64,000 nt of DNA. Origin: Mycobacterium sp. MFM001. Its GTDB lineage: Bacteria; Actinomycetota; Actinomycetes; Mycobacteriales; Mycobacteriaceae. Made by a program: the position numbers and the translations under genes. Under the pieces are notes generated by a model. That model searched no databases. It was given only the letters and a program-made list of their open reading frames with translations, and was not told where the DNA came from. Below are positions 46,101 through 61,100 of the stretch, piece after piece; the stretch's first letter is position 1, and the number at the start of each line of letters is the position of its first letter. The stretch is taken from positions 62,001 through 126,000 of the forward strand of contig NZ_BFAB01000013.1 in assembly GCF_003402475.1 (NCBI RefSeq), in the 5' to 3' direction.

Positions 46101-49100
46101 GACGACTCCTTCTTTGATCTGGGCGGTGATTCGCTATCGGCAATGCGCTTGGTCGCGGCGGTCAATACCGGCCTGGATGCCGGGCTTTCGGTGCGTGCGG
46201 TGTTCGAGTCGCCGACGGTGGCCCAATTGGCGCCCAGGATCGGCGGAGACGCCGGTCGGCTGGAGCCGTTGCGACCGGTGGAGCGGCCATCCGTTATTCC
46301 GTTGTCGTTTGCACAAAACCGGTTGTGGTTTATCGACCAGTTGCAGGGGCCCTCACCGGTCTACAACATGGCGACCGCATTGCGGTTGAGCGGCCAAGTT
46401 GACGCCGACGCGCTGGGCCAAGCCGTGGCGGACGTGGTGGCCCGGCATGAAAGTCTGCGCACTTTGTTCGCCGCGCACGAGGGCGTCCCGCAGCAGGTGG
46501 TACTGCCCGCCGAGCGGGCCGACTTCGGTTGGGACGTCGTGAATGCCACCGGCTGGCCGGCTGGGCGGCTCGATGAGGCTATCGATGCCATAGCTCGTCA
46601 TACCTTTGACTTGGCCAACGAGATCCCCTTGCGGGCAACGCTTTTCCGAATCGCCGATGACGAACACATCTTGGTGGCGGTAGCGCACCATATCGCCGCG
46701 GATGGCTGGTCGATCACCCCGTTGGTGCGTGATCTGGCGGTGGCGTATGCCAGCCGGTCTGCCGGACAGCCTCCCGACTGGGCGCCATTGCCGGTGCAGT
46801 ACGCCGATTACACGCTGTGGCAGCGCGCGCAACTGGGGAACCTGGAGGACAGCGACAGCCGCATCTCCTCGCAGTTGACTTACTGGGAGCAGGCGCTGGC
46901 AGGGATACCCGAGCGGCTGCAGTTGCCTACCGATCGACCCTATCCGCCGATTGCTGATCAGCGCGGCGCCCGGGTGAACGTGGACTGGCCGGCGGAGTTG
47001 CAGCAGCGGATCGCGCAGGTGGCTCGTGAGCACAACGCGACCAGCTTCATGGTGGTGCAGGCCGCCCTGGCCGTGTTGTTGTCGAAACTGAGCGCCAGTT
47101 CCGATGTGGCGGTGGGGTTCCCAGTCGCCGGGCGGCGGGATCCCGCCCTCGATGACTTGGTGGGCTTTTTCGTCAACACGTTGGTGCTGCGCGCTGATCT
47201 GACCGGGGACCCCACTGTCGCCGAGTTTTTGGCCCAGGTGCGCTCCCGCAGCCTGAATGCCTACGAGCACCAGGACGTGCCCTTCGAGGTGCTGGTGGAG
47301 CGGCTCAACCCGACCCGGTCGCGGACTCACCACCCGTTGGTACAGGTGCTGTTGGCCTGGCAGAACAACACGACCGCCGAGCTGGCATTGGGTGATTTGC
47401 GGATCACTCCGTTGCCGGTCGACACCCATACCGCCCGAATGGATCTCGCATTTTCTCTGACCGAGCGCTGGAGCGAGACTGGTGAGCCCGCCGGAATCGG
47501 TGGCGAAGTCGAGTTCCGCACCGACGTGTTCGACGCCGACAGCATCGAAACACTGATCAAGCGGCTGGCACGGGTGTTGACGGCGCTCACCGCCGACCCG
47601 ACGCGACCGCTGTCGTCGATCGACGTGCTCGATGACGCTGAGCGTGCGCTGTTGGATGAGATGGGCAACCGCGCGACATTGACTCGGCCCGTGCCACCGG
47701 CGGCCTCGGTGCCCGCGTTGTTCGCCGAGCAGATGGCGCGCATGCCCGACGCAGTGGCGGTCAGCTGCCAAGGGCGCTCGATGACTTACCGTGAGCTTGA
47801 CGAGGCGTCGAATCAGTTGGCGCACTTGCTGGTTGCGCAGGGCGCGGGACCGGGACAACGCGTCGCGGTGCTGTTTTCCCGGTCAGCCGAGGCTGTCGTC
47901 GCGATCCTCGCAGTGCTGAAAACCGGTGCGGCGTATCTGCCGATCGACCCGGCACTACCGGATGCCCGCCTCGAATTCATGCTTTCCGATGCGGCACCGA
48001 TTGCCGCGGTCACCACAGGCGCGGTGGCCGGGCGACTGGCCGGGCATGACCTGTCCGTCGTCGACCTCGACGACCCAGTCGTGCATGCTCAGCCCACTGC
48101 CGCGCTACCGGCGCCGGCTTCCGACGACATCGCGTACCTGATCTACACGTCCGGGACCACCGGGAAACCGAAAGGTGTTGCGGTTACTCACCGCAACGTG
48201 ACTCAGCTGCTCGAGTCCCTGGACTCCGGCCTGCCGGCAGGGGCGTGGACGCAGTGCCACCCCTATATCTTCGACTTCTCGGTGCTGGAGCTCTGGGGTG
48301 CGTTGCTGCGCGGCGGACGGCTGGTGGTGGTGCCCGAGTCGGTGGCAGCGTCGCCGGACGACTTCCACGCGTTGCTGGCGCGCGAACAGGTCAGCGTGCT
48401 GACCCAAACCCCGTTCGCAGTGGCGGCGCTCTCGCCGGTGATTGCTGGGTCGGCAGCATTGCTGGTGGGCGGTGAGGCCTGCCCGGCCGAGGTGGTGGAT
48501 CGGTGGGCACCCGGGCGGGTGATGGTCAATGCCTACGGCCCGACCGAGATCACGGTTTATGCGGCGATCAGCGCGCCTTTGGTTCCGGGATCTGGTGCAC
48601 CAATCGGTTCGCCGGTGCCAGGGGCGGCGCTGTTTGTGCTCGACAGCTGGTTGCGTCCGGTACCGCCAGGCGTGGCCGGGGAGTTGTATGTGGCCGGGCG
48701 TGGCGTGGCGTGCGGGTACGTGGGTCGCACCGGGCTGACGGCGTCGCGGTTTGTGGCCTGCCCCTTCGGCGGGGTTGGTGCGCGGATGTATCGCACCGGG
48801 GATCTGGTGCGCTGGCGCGACGACGGTCAGTTGGACTATCTGGGCCGCGCCGACGAGCAGGTCAAGATCCGCGGGTATCGCATCGAACTCGGCGAAATCC
48901 AAACTGCGCTGGCAAGTTTGGACGGTGTCGAGCAGGCGGTGGTGATCGCCCGCGAAGACCGGCCCGGCGACAAACGGCTCGTGGCTTATGTCACCGGCGC
49001 AGCAGAGCCTGCTCAACTACGCGTGAAACTGGCCGAGCGGCTGCCGGCCTACATGGTGCCCGCGGCGGTGGTGACGCTCGACGCATGGCCAATGACGGTG

Positions 49101-52100
49101 AACGGCAAACTTGACACCCGCGCGCTGCCGGCACCGGAATACTCCGATGCCGAGCGGTACCGCGCCCCCTCCACCCTCACCGAGGAGATCCTCGCGGGCA
49201 TCTACGCCGAGGTGCTCGGTGTCGAGAGGGTCGGCGTCGACGACTCCTTCTTCGATCTCGGTGGCGACTCGCTGTCGGCGATGCGCCTGGTGGCCGCGGT
49301 CAACACCACGATGGATGCCGGCCTGGAAGTGCGTACCGTGTTCGACACGCCGACGGTGGCCCAGTTGGCGCCGCGCATCGGCGGGGACGCCGGCCGGCTC
49401 GAGCCGTTGGTGGTCGGCCCGCGGCCCGCGGTGATTCCGTTGTCGTTCTCCCAGCAGCGATTGTGGTTCATCGACCAGTTCCAGGGACCGTCCCCGGTCT
49501 ACAACATGGCCACCGCGTTACGGCTGGCCGGGCACCTCAACGTCAACGCGCTGGGACAGGCATTGGCCGATGTGGTGGGCCGCCACGAAAGCCTGCGCAC
49601 TCTGTTCGTCGCGCATGAGGGCATCCCTCAGCAGGTGGTGCTGCCGGCCGAGCGGGCCGACTTCGGTTGGGACGTCGTGGATGCCACGGGCTGGCCGGCA
49701 ACCCAGATCGATGACGCGATCGGTGCAGCGGCGCGTTACACGTTTGACCTTGCGACTGAGATACCTTTACAGGCAACGCTTTTCCGTATCGCCGATGACG
49801 AGCACGTGCTGGTGGCGGTCGTGCACCACATTGCCGCAGACGGTTGGTCGATCACCCCGCTGATGCACGACCTCGGGGTGGCGTACGCCAGCCGCGCCGC
49901 CGGGCGCGCCCCCCACTGGAGCCCGTTGCCGGTGCAGTACGCCGACTACACGCTGTGGCAGCGCGCTCATCTCGGTGACCTTGACGATCACGAGAGCCGG
50001 ATCGCCGCACAACTGACCTACTGGGAGCAGGCGCTGGCCGGGATGCCGGAGCGACTGCAGTTGCCCACCGATCGGCCCTATCCGCCGGTCGCCGATCAGC
50101 GCGGCGCCCGGGTGAACGTGGACTGGCCGGCCGAGTTGCAGCAGCAGATCGCGCGGGTAGCTCGTGAGCACAACGCGACCAGTTTCATGGTCGTGCAGGC
50201 CGCCCTGGCGGTGCTGCTGTCCAAGCTGAGCGCCAGTTCCGATGTGGCAGTGGGATTCCCGGTCGCCGGGCGACGCGATCCCGCGCTCGACGAGTTGGTG
50301 GGATTCTTCGTCAACACGTTGGTGCTGCGGGTCGACCTGACCGGCGACCCCACTCTCGCCGGGGTGCTGGCCCAAGTGCGGCAGCGCAGCCTGGAAGCCT
50401 TCGAGCATCAGGATGTGCCGTTCGAGGTACTGGTCGAGCGACTCAACCCGGTCCGCTCCCTCGCGCATTCCCCGTTGGTCCAGGTGGTGTTGGGCTGGCA
50501 GAACTGGCAGGACGAGGATCCCGCGGCCGGGCTGGCGTTGGGTGATCTGCAGGTGACCCGCCTACCGGTGGACACGCACACCGCGCGAATGGACCTGGCG
50601 TTCTTCCTCGGCGAGCACTGGAGCGAGGGCGGGGCGCCCGCCGGCATTCGCGGGGAGGTGGAATTTCGCACCGACGTGTTCGAGTCTGCCAGCATCGAGG
50701 CGCTGATCGAGCGGTTGCGCAGGCTGTTGGTCGCGATGACCACCGACCCGGTACGGGCTCTCTCCACGGTGAATCTGCTCGATGAGGCAGAACAGGCACG
50801 GCTGGATCGTTGGGGCAACCGGGGGGTGTTGGACCAGCCAGCGCCGACGTCGGTGTCGGTACCGGTGTTGTTCGCCGAGCAGGTGGCTCGCACGCCGGAT
50901 GCGGTGGCGCTGAGGTGCGGGGGGCGGTCGTGGACCTACCGTGAACTCGACGAAGCGTCAAACCAGTTGGCGCACTTGTTGGTTGGTCACGGTGCGGGAC
51001 CGGGACAGTGTGTGGCACTGCTGTTGTCGCGGTCGGCCGAGGCGATCATTACGATCCTGGCGGTGCTGAAAACCGGGGCGGCGTATCTGCCGATCGATCC
51101 GGTGCTGCCGGAGGCCCGGATCACGTTCATGCTCGACGATGCCACGCCGACCGCCGCGATCACCACCAGCGGCCTGGCCGACCGGCTTCGCGGGCATAGC
51201 GCGGTGGTCATCGATGTCAACGACCCTGCCATCGAGACGCAACCCAACACGGCACTGCCGGCGCCGCTTCCCGACGATGTCGCTTACCTGATCTACACCT
51301 CGGGGACCACCGGGATCCCCAAGTGCGTGGTGGTGACTCACCACAATGTGACCCAGCTGCTGGAGTCAGTGAATCACGGTTTGGATGCGCCGAACCGGGT
51401 GTGGTCGCAGGCTCATTCCTATGGCTTCGACATCTCCGGCTGGGAGATCTTCGGTGCTTTGCTGCATGGTGGGCGATTGGTGGTGGTGCCGGAAGCAGTG
51501 GCGGCCTCACCGGGAGACTTCCACGCTTTGATCGTCGGCGAGCAGGTCAGTGTTTTGTGCCAAACCCCGTCTGCCGTAGGGGTTCTCACCCCTGAGGGTT
51601 TGGAGTCGACGGAGTTGCTGGTGGGGGGTGAGGCCTGCCCGGCCGAGGTGGTGGATCGGTGGGCGCCCGGGCGGATGATGGTCAACGCCTACGGTCCGAC
51701 CGAGACCACGATGTGGGTGACGCTCAGCGCGCCGCTCACGGCGGGCACGGGCGCGGTGCCGATCGGATCGCCGACGTCCGGGGCGGCGTTGTTCGTGCTG
51801 GATGGCTGGTTGCGTCCGGTGCCGGTCGGCGTGGTCGGTGAGCTGTATGCAGCCGGTCGTGGCGTTGCGTGTGGGTATGGGGGTCGGTCCGGGTTGACGG
51901 CGTCGCGATTTGTGGCCTGTCCATTCGGCGGCGTCGGATCGCGGATGTATCGCACCGGGGATCTGGTGCGCTGGGGTGCCGATGGACAGTTGCAATATCT
52001 CGGCCGCATCGACGAGCAGGTCAAAATCCGCGGCTATCGCATCGAACTCGGCGAGGTCCAGACGGCGCTGGCAGCTCTGGACGGGGTGCAGCAGGCGGCG

Positions 52101-55100
52101 GTGATCGCCCGCGAGGACCGCCCGGGCGACAAGCAGCTGGTGGGCTATTTCACCGGGACGGCCGACCCGGCCACCGTGAAAGCCGCACTGGCCGAGCGGC
52201 TGCCGGCCTACATGGTGCCGGTGGCGTTGGTGGCGTTGGAGGCCCTGCCGCGGACGGTCAACGGCAAACTCGACAAGCGCGCCCTGCCGGCGCCGGAGTA
52301 CCAGGACGCCGACCACTACCGCGCACCCACCACTGCGGTCGAGGAGATCCTGACCGGTATCTACGCCCACGTCCTCGGCGCCGATCGGGTCGGGATCGAC
52401 GACTCCTTCTTCGATCTGGGTGGCGATTCACTGTCGGCGATGCGCTTGGTCGCCGCGGTCAATGCCAGCCTGGATGCGGGCCTTTCGGTGCGGACGGTGT
52501 TCGAGGCGCCGACGGTGGCTCAACTGGCGCCCCGCATTGGCGGGGACGGGAAGCGGCTGGAGCCGCTGCGGCCGGCGGAGCGGCCGGCAGTCGTGCCGCT
52601 GTCGTTTGCGCAGAGCCGGTTGTGGTTCATCGACCAACTGGAAGGGCCGTCACCGGTTTACAACATTGCGGTGGCGCTGCGGATGGCCGGGGATCTCGAT
52701 GCCGATGCGCTGGGTCAAGCGTTGGCCGATGTGGTGGGCCGCCATGAAAGCCTGCGCACACTGTTCGCGGCGCCCGGCGGCATACCGCAGCAGCTGGTAA
52801 TCCCCGTCGAGCGAGCCGATTTCGGCTGGCAGGTGGTGGACGCCACCGGTTTGCCCGCAACCCGGCTGGGCGAGGCCGTCGAGGCCGCGGCGCGTTACAG
52901 CTTCAATCTGGCAGTCGAAATCCCATTGCGTGCAACACTTTTCCGTGTCACCGACGATGAGCACGTGTTGGTGACGGTGGTGCACCATATCGCCGCCGAC
53001 GGCTGGTCGACCACCCCGCTGGTGCGTGACTTGGGCGTCGCGTATGCCAGCCGGTCCGCCGGACACGCTCCCGACTGGAACCCGTTGGCGGTGCAATACG
53101 CCGACTACACGCTGTGGCAACGCGCACAGTTCGGCGACCTCGACGATGACAACAGCCCCATCGCCTCCCAGTTGGCTTACTGGGAACGGGCGCTGGCCGG
53201 GATGCCCGGACGGCTCCAGTTGCCCACCGATCGGCCCTACCCGCCGGTTGCCGATTACCGCGGCGCCCGCGTGGCCGTGGAGTGGCCTGTCGAGTTGCAG
53301 CAACAGCTGGCCCGGGTGGCGCGTGAGCACAACGCCACCAGCTTCATGGTGATCCAGGCCGCCCTGGCGGTGCTGCTGTCCAAGCTCAGCGCCAGTTCCG
53401 ATGTGGCCGTTGGCTTCCCGGTCGCGGGACGGCGTGACCGGGCCCTGGATGAGTTGGTCGGCCTGTTCGTCAACACCTTGGTGTTGCGGGTCGAATTGAG
53501 CGGCGATCCCACTCTGGCCGAGGTGCTGGCCCAGGTGCGACAGCGCAGTCTGGAGGCGTTCGAGCATCAGGACGTGCCCTTCGAGGTGCTGGTGGAGCGG
53601 CTCAACCCCAGCCGGTCACTGAACCACTCCCCGCTGGTTCAGGTGCTGTTGGCCTGGCAGAACTGGCAGGACCGGAACCCCGTCGGCCAGGAGGCGTTGG
53701 GCGAGCTCCAGGTTACTCAGCTGCCGGTCGACACCCGCACCGCGCGAATGGATCTGGCGTTTTTCCTGGCCGACCGGTGGAGCGAGGCCGGAGAGCCGGC
53801 CGGGATCGGTGGGGAAGTGGAATTTCGCACCGACGTGTTCGACGCGGCCAGCATCGAGGCGCTGATCGAGCGGTTGGAGCACGTCTTGGTCGCCATCACC
53901 GCGGACCCGTCGCAAGCACTCTCCACGGTAGATCTGCTCGATCCCGCCGAACATGCCCATTTGGACGAGATCGGCAACCGGATTGTGCTGACCCAGCCGG
54001 TGAGCGCGCCGATGTCGATTCCGATGTTGTTCGCCGAGCAGGTGGCACGCACACCGGAAGAGGTGGCGCTGACATGCGGCGAAAACTCGTGGACTTACCG
54101 CGAGCTCGACGAGGCGACAAACCGATTGACGCACTTGCTGGTTGCCCGGGGCGCAGGCCCGGGACACTGCGTGGCCCTGCTGTTGCCCCGGTCGGCCGAG
54201 GCGATCATGACAATTCTGGCGGTGCTGAAAACCGGGGCGGCTTATCTGCCGATCGACCGCGCACTGCCGGCGGCGCGGATCGGGTTCATGCTCGACGATG
54301 CCGCGCCGACTGCCGCGGTCACGACCGCTGATCTCGCCGGCCGGCTCGACGGGCATGACGTCGCCATCATCGACATCCACGATCCGCGCATCGCTACCTA
54401 CCCGGCCACGAGTTTGCCATGGCCGACCGCCGACGATATCGCCTACCTGATCTACACCTCGGGCACCACCGGCGTCCCCAAAGGTGTTGCCATCACCCAC
54501 CACAACGTCACCCAGCTGTTGGAACCGCTGGGCTGGAGTCTGGCGGAGCCAGGGCAAGTGTGGTCGCAGTGGCACTCGTATAGCTTCGACATCTCGGGCT
54601 GGGAGATCTTCGGTGCACTGCTGCACGGCGGGCGCCTGGTGGTGGTGCCCGAGTCGGTGGCCGGTTCACCGGATGACTTGCACGCGTTGCTGATTGCCGA
54701 ACACGTCGACGTGTTGAACCAAACCCCGTCCGCAGTGGGGATGCTGTCACCGCAGGGATTGGAGTCGGTGGTCTTGATGGTGGGCGGTGAGGCCTGCCCG
54801 CCCGAGCTGGTAGACCGCTGGGCGTCCGACGGGCGAGTGATGATCAATGCCTACGGCCCGACCGAGACGACGATGTGGGCGGCGATCAGTCCGCCATTGG
54901 CACCGGGATCGGGCGTGCCGATCGGCTCGCCGGTGCCGGGCGCGGCGTTGCTTGTGCTCGACGCGTGGCTGCGTCCGGTGCCGGCCGGGGTGGTCGGCGA
55001 ATTGTATGTCGGCGGTGACGCGGTGGGCTGCGGGTATTGGCGCCGCGGCCCGTTGACGGCGTCGCGGTTCGTGGCGTGCCCGTTCGGCGGACTGGGGTCG

Positions 55101-58100
55101 CGGATGTATCGCACCGGGGACCTGGTGCGCTGGCGTCCCGACGGACAGCTCGACTATCTGGGCCGCACCGACGAGCAGGTCAAGGTCCGCGGGTATCGCA
55201 TCGAACTCGGCGAAATCCAGGCGGCACTGGCGAGTTTGGACGGCGTCGAGCAGGCAGCGGTGGTCGCCCGCGAGGACCGTCCCGGCGACAAGCAACTGGT
55301 GGGCTATGTGACCGGAATCGTCGACCCGGCCGCGGCGCGCACAAGGCTTGCCGAGCGGCTACCGGAGTACATGGTGCCGGCGGCGGTGGTGGTGATGGAT
55401 GCGTTGCCGTTGACCGTCAACGGCAAACTCGACAAACGGGCGCTGCCCGCACCGGAATACGGCGATGTCGGTCGGTACCGTGCCCCGGCCACCCTCACCG
55501 AGGAGATCCTGGCCGGCATCTATGCCCAGGTGCTGGGACTGCAGCGGGTTGGCATCGACGACTCCTTCTTCGACCTGGGCGGCGACTCGCTGTCGGCGAT
55601 GCGCCTGGTGGCGGCGGTCAACGCTGGCCTCGATGCCGGACTTTCGGTGCGCACCGTGTTCGAGGCGCCGACGGTGGCCCAGTTGGCGCCGCGGATCGGT
55701 GAGGATGCTGTTCGGCTGGAACCGCTGACAGCGCAACAGCGGCCGGCGGTGGTGCCCTTGTCGTTTGCGCAAAACCGGTTGTGGTTCATCGACCAGTTGC
55801 AAGGACCCTCGCCGGTCTACAACATGGCGGTGGCGTTGCGGCTGTACGGCGAGCTCGACGTCGACGCGCTGGGCCAAGCCTTGGCAGACGTGGTGGGCCG
55901 CCATGAAAGCCTGCGCACCGTGTTCGTCGCGCCCGACGGCGTCCCCCAGCAGGTGGTTGTTCCCGTCGAGCGCGCCGATTTTGCTTGGCAGGTCGTGGAT
56001 GCCGCCGGCTGGCCGGAAAGCCAGTTGGGTGACGCGATCGACATGGCGGTTCGTCACAATTTCGACCTGTCAGGCGAAATACCATTCCGCGCAACGCTTT
56101 TCAGCGTTACCGACGACGAGCACGTGTTGGTCGCAGTGGGCCATCACATTGCCGCCGACGGCTGGTCGATCACCCCGCTGGTGCGTGATCTTGGCGTGGC
56201 CTACGCGAGCCGTTCCGCCGGGCGCGTCCCCGACTGGCGCCCGCTGCCCGTGCAGTACGCCGACTACACGCTGTGGCAACGCGCCCAGTTGGGAGACCTC
56301 GACGACACCGACAGTCCCATTGCCGCTCAACTGGACTACTGGGAACATGCGCTTGCCGGGATGCCCGAGCGGCTGCAGTTGCCCACTGACCGGCCGTATC
56401 CGGCGATTGCCGACCAGCGCGGCGCCCGCGTGGCCGTGGACTGGCCGGCCGAGTTGCAGCAGCGGATCGCGCAGGTGGCCCGTGAACACAACGCCACCAG
56501 CTTCATGGTGGTCCAGGCCGCCCTGGCGGTGCTGCTGTCCAAGCTCAGCGCCAGTTCCGATGTCGCAGTGGGCTTCCCGATCGCCGGGCGCCGAGACCCG
56601 GTGCTCGACGACTTGGTGGGTTTCTTTGTCAACACGTTGGTGTTGCGAGTAGACCTGGCCGGCGATCCCAGTGTCGACGAACTCATTGCTCAGGTACGAC
56701 AGCGCAGCCTGGCCGCCTACGAACACCAGGACGTACCGTTCGAGGTGCTGGTGGAGCGGCTCAACCCCACCCGAAACCTGACGCATCACCCGCTGGTCCA
56801 GGTGATGTTGGCATGGCAAAACTGGCAGAACAACGATCCTGCCGAGTTGGCCCTGGGTGACCTGCACGTCAGGCAGTTGCCGCTCGACACCCGAACCGCC
56901 CGCATGGACCTCGCGTTCTCGCTTGGTGAACGCTGGAGCGACGCCGGTGAACCCGCGGGGATCGGCGGCGACGTGGAGTTCCGCACCGACGTATTCGACG
57001 CGGCCGGCATCGAGGCAATGATCGACCGGCTGCAGCGGGTCTTGGTCGCCATGACCGCCGAACCCACCCGGCGGCTCTCGACGGTGGACCTGCTCGACGC
57101 TGACGAGTACGCCCGCCTGGATGAGATCGGCAACCGGGCAGTGCTGATGCAGCCGCCGGGCGCGTCGGTGTCGGTCCCGGCGTTGTTCGCCGAGCAGGTC
57201 TCTCGCGCTCCCGAGGCGGTGGCGCTGACATACGGCGAGAACTCGCGGACTTACCGCGAGCTCGACGAGGCGTCAAATCGGTTGGCGCACTTGCTGGCTG
57301 CGCAGGGCGCTGGTCCGGGACAGTGCGTGGCGCTGGTGTTGTCGCGGTCGGCCGAAGCGATCGTGGCGATCCTGGCAGTCCTGAAAACCGGGGCGGCGTA
57401 CCTGCCGATCGACCCGGCGCTGCCCGCGGTCCGGATCGGTTTCATGCTCGACGACGCGGCACCGATGGCCGTGATCACCACCAGCGGGCTGGCCGACCGG
57501 CTCGACGGGCATGACGTAGCCGTCGTCGATGTCCACGACCCACGCATCGCCGGCTACCCGGCCACGGGTCTGCCGGGGCCGGTTCCCGACGACATCGCTT
57601 ATTTGATCTACACCTCGGGCACCACCGGCGTCCCGAAAGGTGTTGCCATCACCCATCGCAACGTCACTCAGCTGATGGGCTCGCTGGACGCCGGCCTGCC
57701 TGCGACAGGGGTTTGGCCGCAGTGCCACTCGCTGGCGTTCGACGTGTCGGTGTGGGAGATCTTCGGTGCGCTGCTGCGCGGCGGGCGGGTCGTGGTGGTG
57801 CCGGAGTCGGTGACCGCCTCCCCGGAGGACTTGCACGACGTGCTGGTTGCCGAACACGTCAGTGTGCTGACCCAGACTCCGACCGCGGTCTCGATGCTCC
57901 CCGACAAGGGTTTGGAGTCAACGGCATTGGTGATGGCCGGTGAGGCCTGCCCGGCCGAGGTGGTGGACCGCTGGGCGCCGGGCCGGCTGATGCTCAACGC
58001 CTATGGCCCGACCGAGACCACGATGTGCGTGGCGATCAGTGCCCCGCTGACCCCCGGGGCCGGGGTGCCGATCGGTTCGCCAGTGCCCGGAGCCGCGCTG

Positions 58101-61100
58101 TTCGTGCTCGACGGTTGGCTCCGCCCGGTGCCGACCGGCGTGGTCGGCGAACTCTACGTCGCCGGCGCCGGAGTCGGGTGCGGATATGTGGGCCGCGGGC
58201 CGTTGACGTCAGCGCGGTTTGTGGCATGCCCATTCGGGGGACCGGGTGCTCGGATGTATCGCACCGGGGACCTGGTGCGCTGGCGTGCCGACGGGCAACT
58301 GGACTATCTGGGCCGCGCCGACGAGCAGGTCAAGATCCGCGGCTATCGCATCGAACTCGGCGAAGTCCAAGCCGCCCTGGCCGGCTGCGACGGCGTGCAG
58401 CAGGCGGTGGTGATCGCCCGCGAGGACCGCCCCGGCGACAAGCGTCTGGTCGGCTACATCACCGGCACAGCAGAACCGAGCCGGGTGCGCAGCGCGATCG
58501 TCGAGCGGCTACCGGCATACATGGTGCCGGTAGCGGTCGTGGCGCTCGACGCGTTGCCGTTAACGCCCAACGGCAAACTCGACACGCGCGCCCTGCCGGC
58601 ACCCGAATACACCGATGTCGACCGCTATCGCGCCCCCGCCAACGCAATCGAGGAGGTCCTGGCCGGCATCTACGCCGAAGTCCTCGGCCTCGAGCAAGTC
58701 GGGATCGACGATTCGTTCTTCGATCTGGGCGGCGACAGCATCTTGTCCATGCAGGTGGTGTCGCGGGCGCGGACGGCCGGTCTGACGTGTCGGCCGCGTG
58801 ACGTCTTCGTCGAGCAAACGGTGGCCCGGCTGGCCCGCGTCGTCGGGACGGCCGACGGTGCCGGCGGACCGGCCGACGAGGGTATTGGCGAGGCAGCGCC
58901 GACGCCGATCGTGCATTGGCTGCGCAGCATGGCGGGCTCGGTGGAGCAGTTCAACCAGACGATGCTTTTGCAGGCTCCGGCGGGGGCGACAGACACCGAC
59001 GTAGTGGTGGTGTTGCAGGCACTGCTGGACCGGCATGCCATGCTGCGGGCGCGAATTGACGGCGACGGCGGTTGGTCGCTGACGGTGCCAGAGGCCGGCT
59101 CGGTGGACGCCCGCACGTGCGTGCACACGGTCGACGCGTTGTCCGACGAAGCGGTGGCACAGGCGCGGTCGCAGTTGAACCCCGCCGCCGGCGTGATGGT
59201 GCGCGCGCTCTGGGTTGCCGCCACCGGCCAGTTGGTGCTGATCGTTCACCATTTGGCCGTCGACGGGGTGTCGTGGCGAATCTTGTTGGAGGACTTCAAC
59301 ATCGCGTGGGCTCAGCATCACAGTGGGCAGCCGGTGGAATTGCCGCGGACCGGGACGTCGTTCGCGCGATGGTCGTCGCTGCTGGCCGACCACGCGCACG
59401 ACCCGAAAGTCCTTGCTGCGGCCCAGGTTTGGCGGCAGGTATCGGAGACCCCGGCAGCCCTGCCGGCAGTGCAGCCCACAGTGGACACCTACGCCACCGC
59501 CGGGAATTTGCCGGTGGAGCTGGATGTCGAGACCACCCGCACGCTGCTCGGCGAGGTGCCAGCGGCATTCCACGCCGGGGTGCAAGACATCTTGCTGATT
59601 GCGTTCGGGTTGGCGTTCGCGGAGTTCGTGGGCAGCAACGGCTCGCCGATCGGCATCGACGTCGAGGGCCACGGCCGCCACGAGGAACTTGCTCCCGATG
59701 TCGACTTGTCGCGCACCGTGGGGTGGTTCACCGCCAAATACCCGGTGTCGCTGGCTTTCAGCGGGATTGACTGGGCGCAGGTGCGATCCGGTGATGCCGA
59801 GTTGGGGGCGTTGATCAAGGACGCCAAAGAGCAACTTCGCGCTCTGCCGGAGCCGTTGAGCTACGGGCTACTGCGCTATCTCAACCCCGACGTCGATCTG
59901 GACGCCGCCGACCCGCCGATCGGGTTCAACTATCTGGGGCGCCTGGGCGGACCGGCGGCCGGGACCACCGACGGGCTGTGGCGACCCTGCCAGGACGGGT
60001 CGTCGGCTACCGCTGCCAGTGCGGCGATCCCGATGGCATTGGCGCACACCGTGGAACTCAACGCCGGCACCATGGACACCGAGGCCGGCCCGCAGCTGCA
60101 CGCCAACTGGACGTGGGCGCCGTCGGCTCTCGACGAAGCACAAATCAGCCGGCTGAGCCGGTTGTGGTTCGAGGCCCTCGCCGGGATCTGCGAGCATGTG
60201 CGCCGCGGCGGCGGCGGGTTGACCCCGTCCGACGTGGCGCCCGCCCGCCTGAGCCGGCAGCAGATCGACGAACTCCAACAGCAATACCGGATCGCCGATG
60301 TATTGCCGCTGACCCCGCTGCAGCAGGGACTGCTCTTTCTCACCAGCACTGCACAGGACAGCGCCGACGACGTGTATGCGGTGCAGCTGGACATCACGGT
60401 GGCCGGCCCGCTGGATCCGCACCGGCTGCGCGAAGCGCTGCACACTGTGGTGAGCCGTCACCCGAACCTGGTCGCCCGGTTCTGCGAAGAGTTCGACGAA
60501 CCCGTGCAGGTCATTCCCGCCGAGGCGACGGTACCGTGGCAGTACGTCGAGCTTGACAGCGGCGACGCCGCCGATCAGGTCTGCGCTGCCGAACGCGCCG
60601 CGGTCTGCGAGTTGACCGACCAACCGCCGTTCCGCGCTGCGTTGATCCGCACCGCGCCGGATCGGCACCGGTTCGTGTTGACTAATCACCACATTGTGAT
60701 GGACGGCTGGTCGTTGCCGATTCTGCTGCGCGAAATCTTCGCCGGCTACTACGGCCAGCGACTTCCTGCGGCCGTGCCGTATCGGCGCTTTGTCACATGG
60801 CTGGCAGACCGGGACCGCGACGCCGCCCACGCCGCCTGGCGTGAAGTGCTGGCCGGTTTCGACACCCCCACCTTGGTCAGCCCACCGGACCGATTGGGAC
60901 TCGGTCCGAGAAGTGTTCAGCCGCTTCGACTTTCGGAGCAGACCACCCGCGAGCTGACCGACTTGGCGCGCTCGCGACGCACCACGGTCAACACCGTGCT
61001 CCAGGCCGCGTGGGCGCAGATGCTGATGTGGTTGACCGGTCAGCACGACGTCGCCTTCGGCGCTGTGGTTTCGGGGCGGCCCGCCGATGTTCCCGGCGCG

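Noticed and set aside
39978..55720. Naming the amino acids loaded by modules 1-5
   Set aside because: I can read the pocket codes but do not recognise them with enough certainty; only Phe (module 6) and Thr (module 7) are close to known codes.
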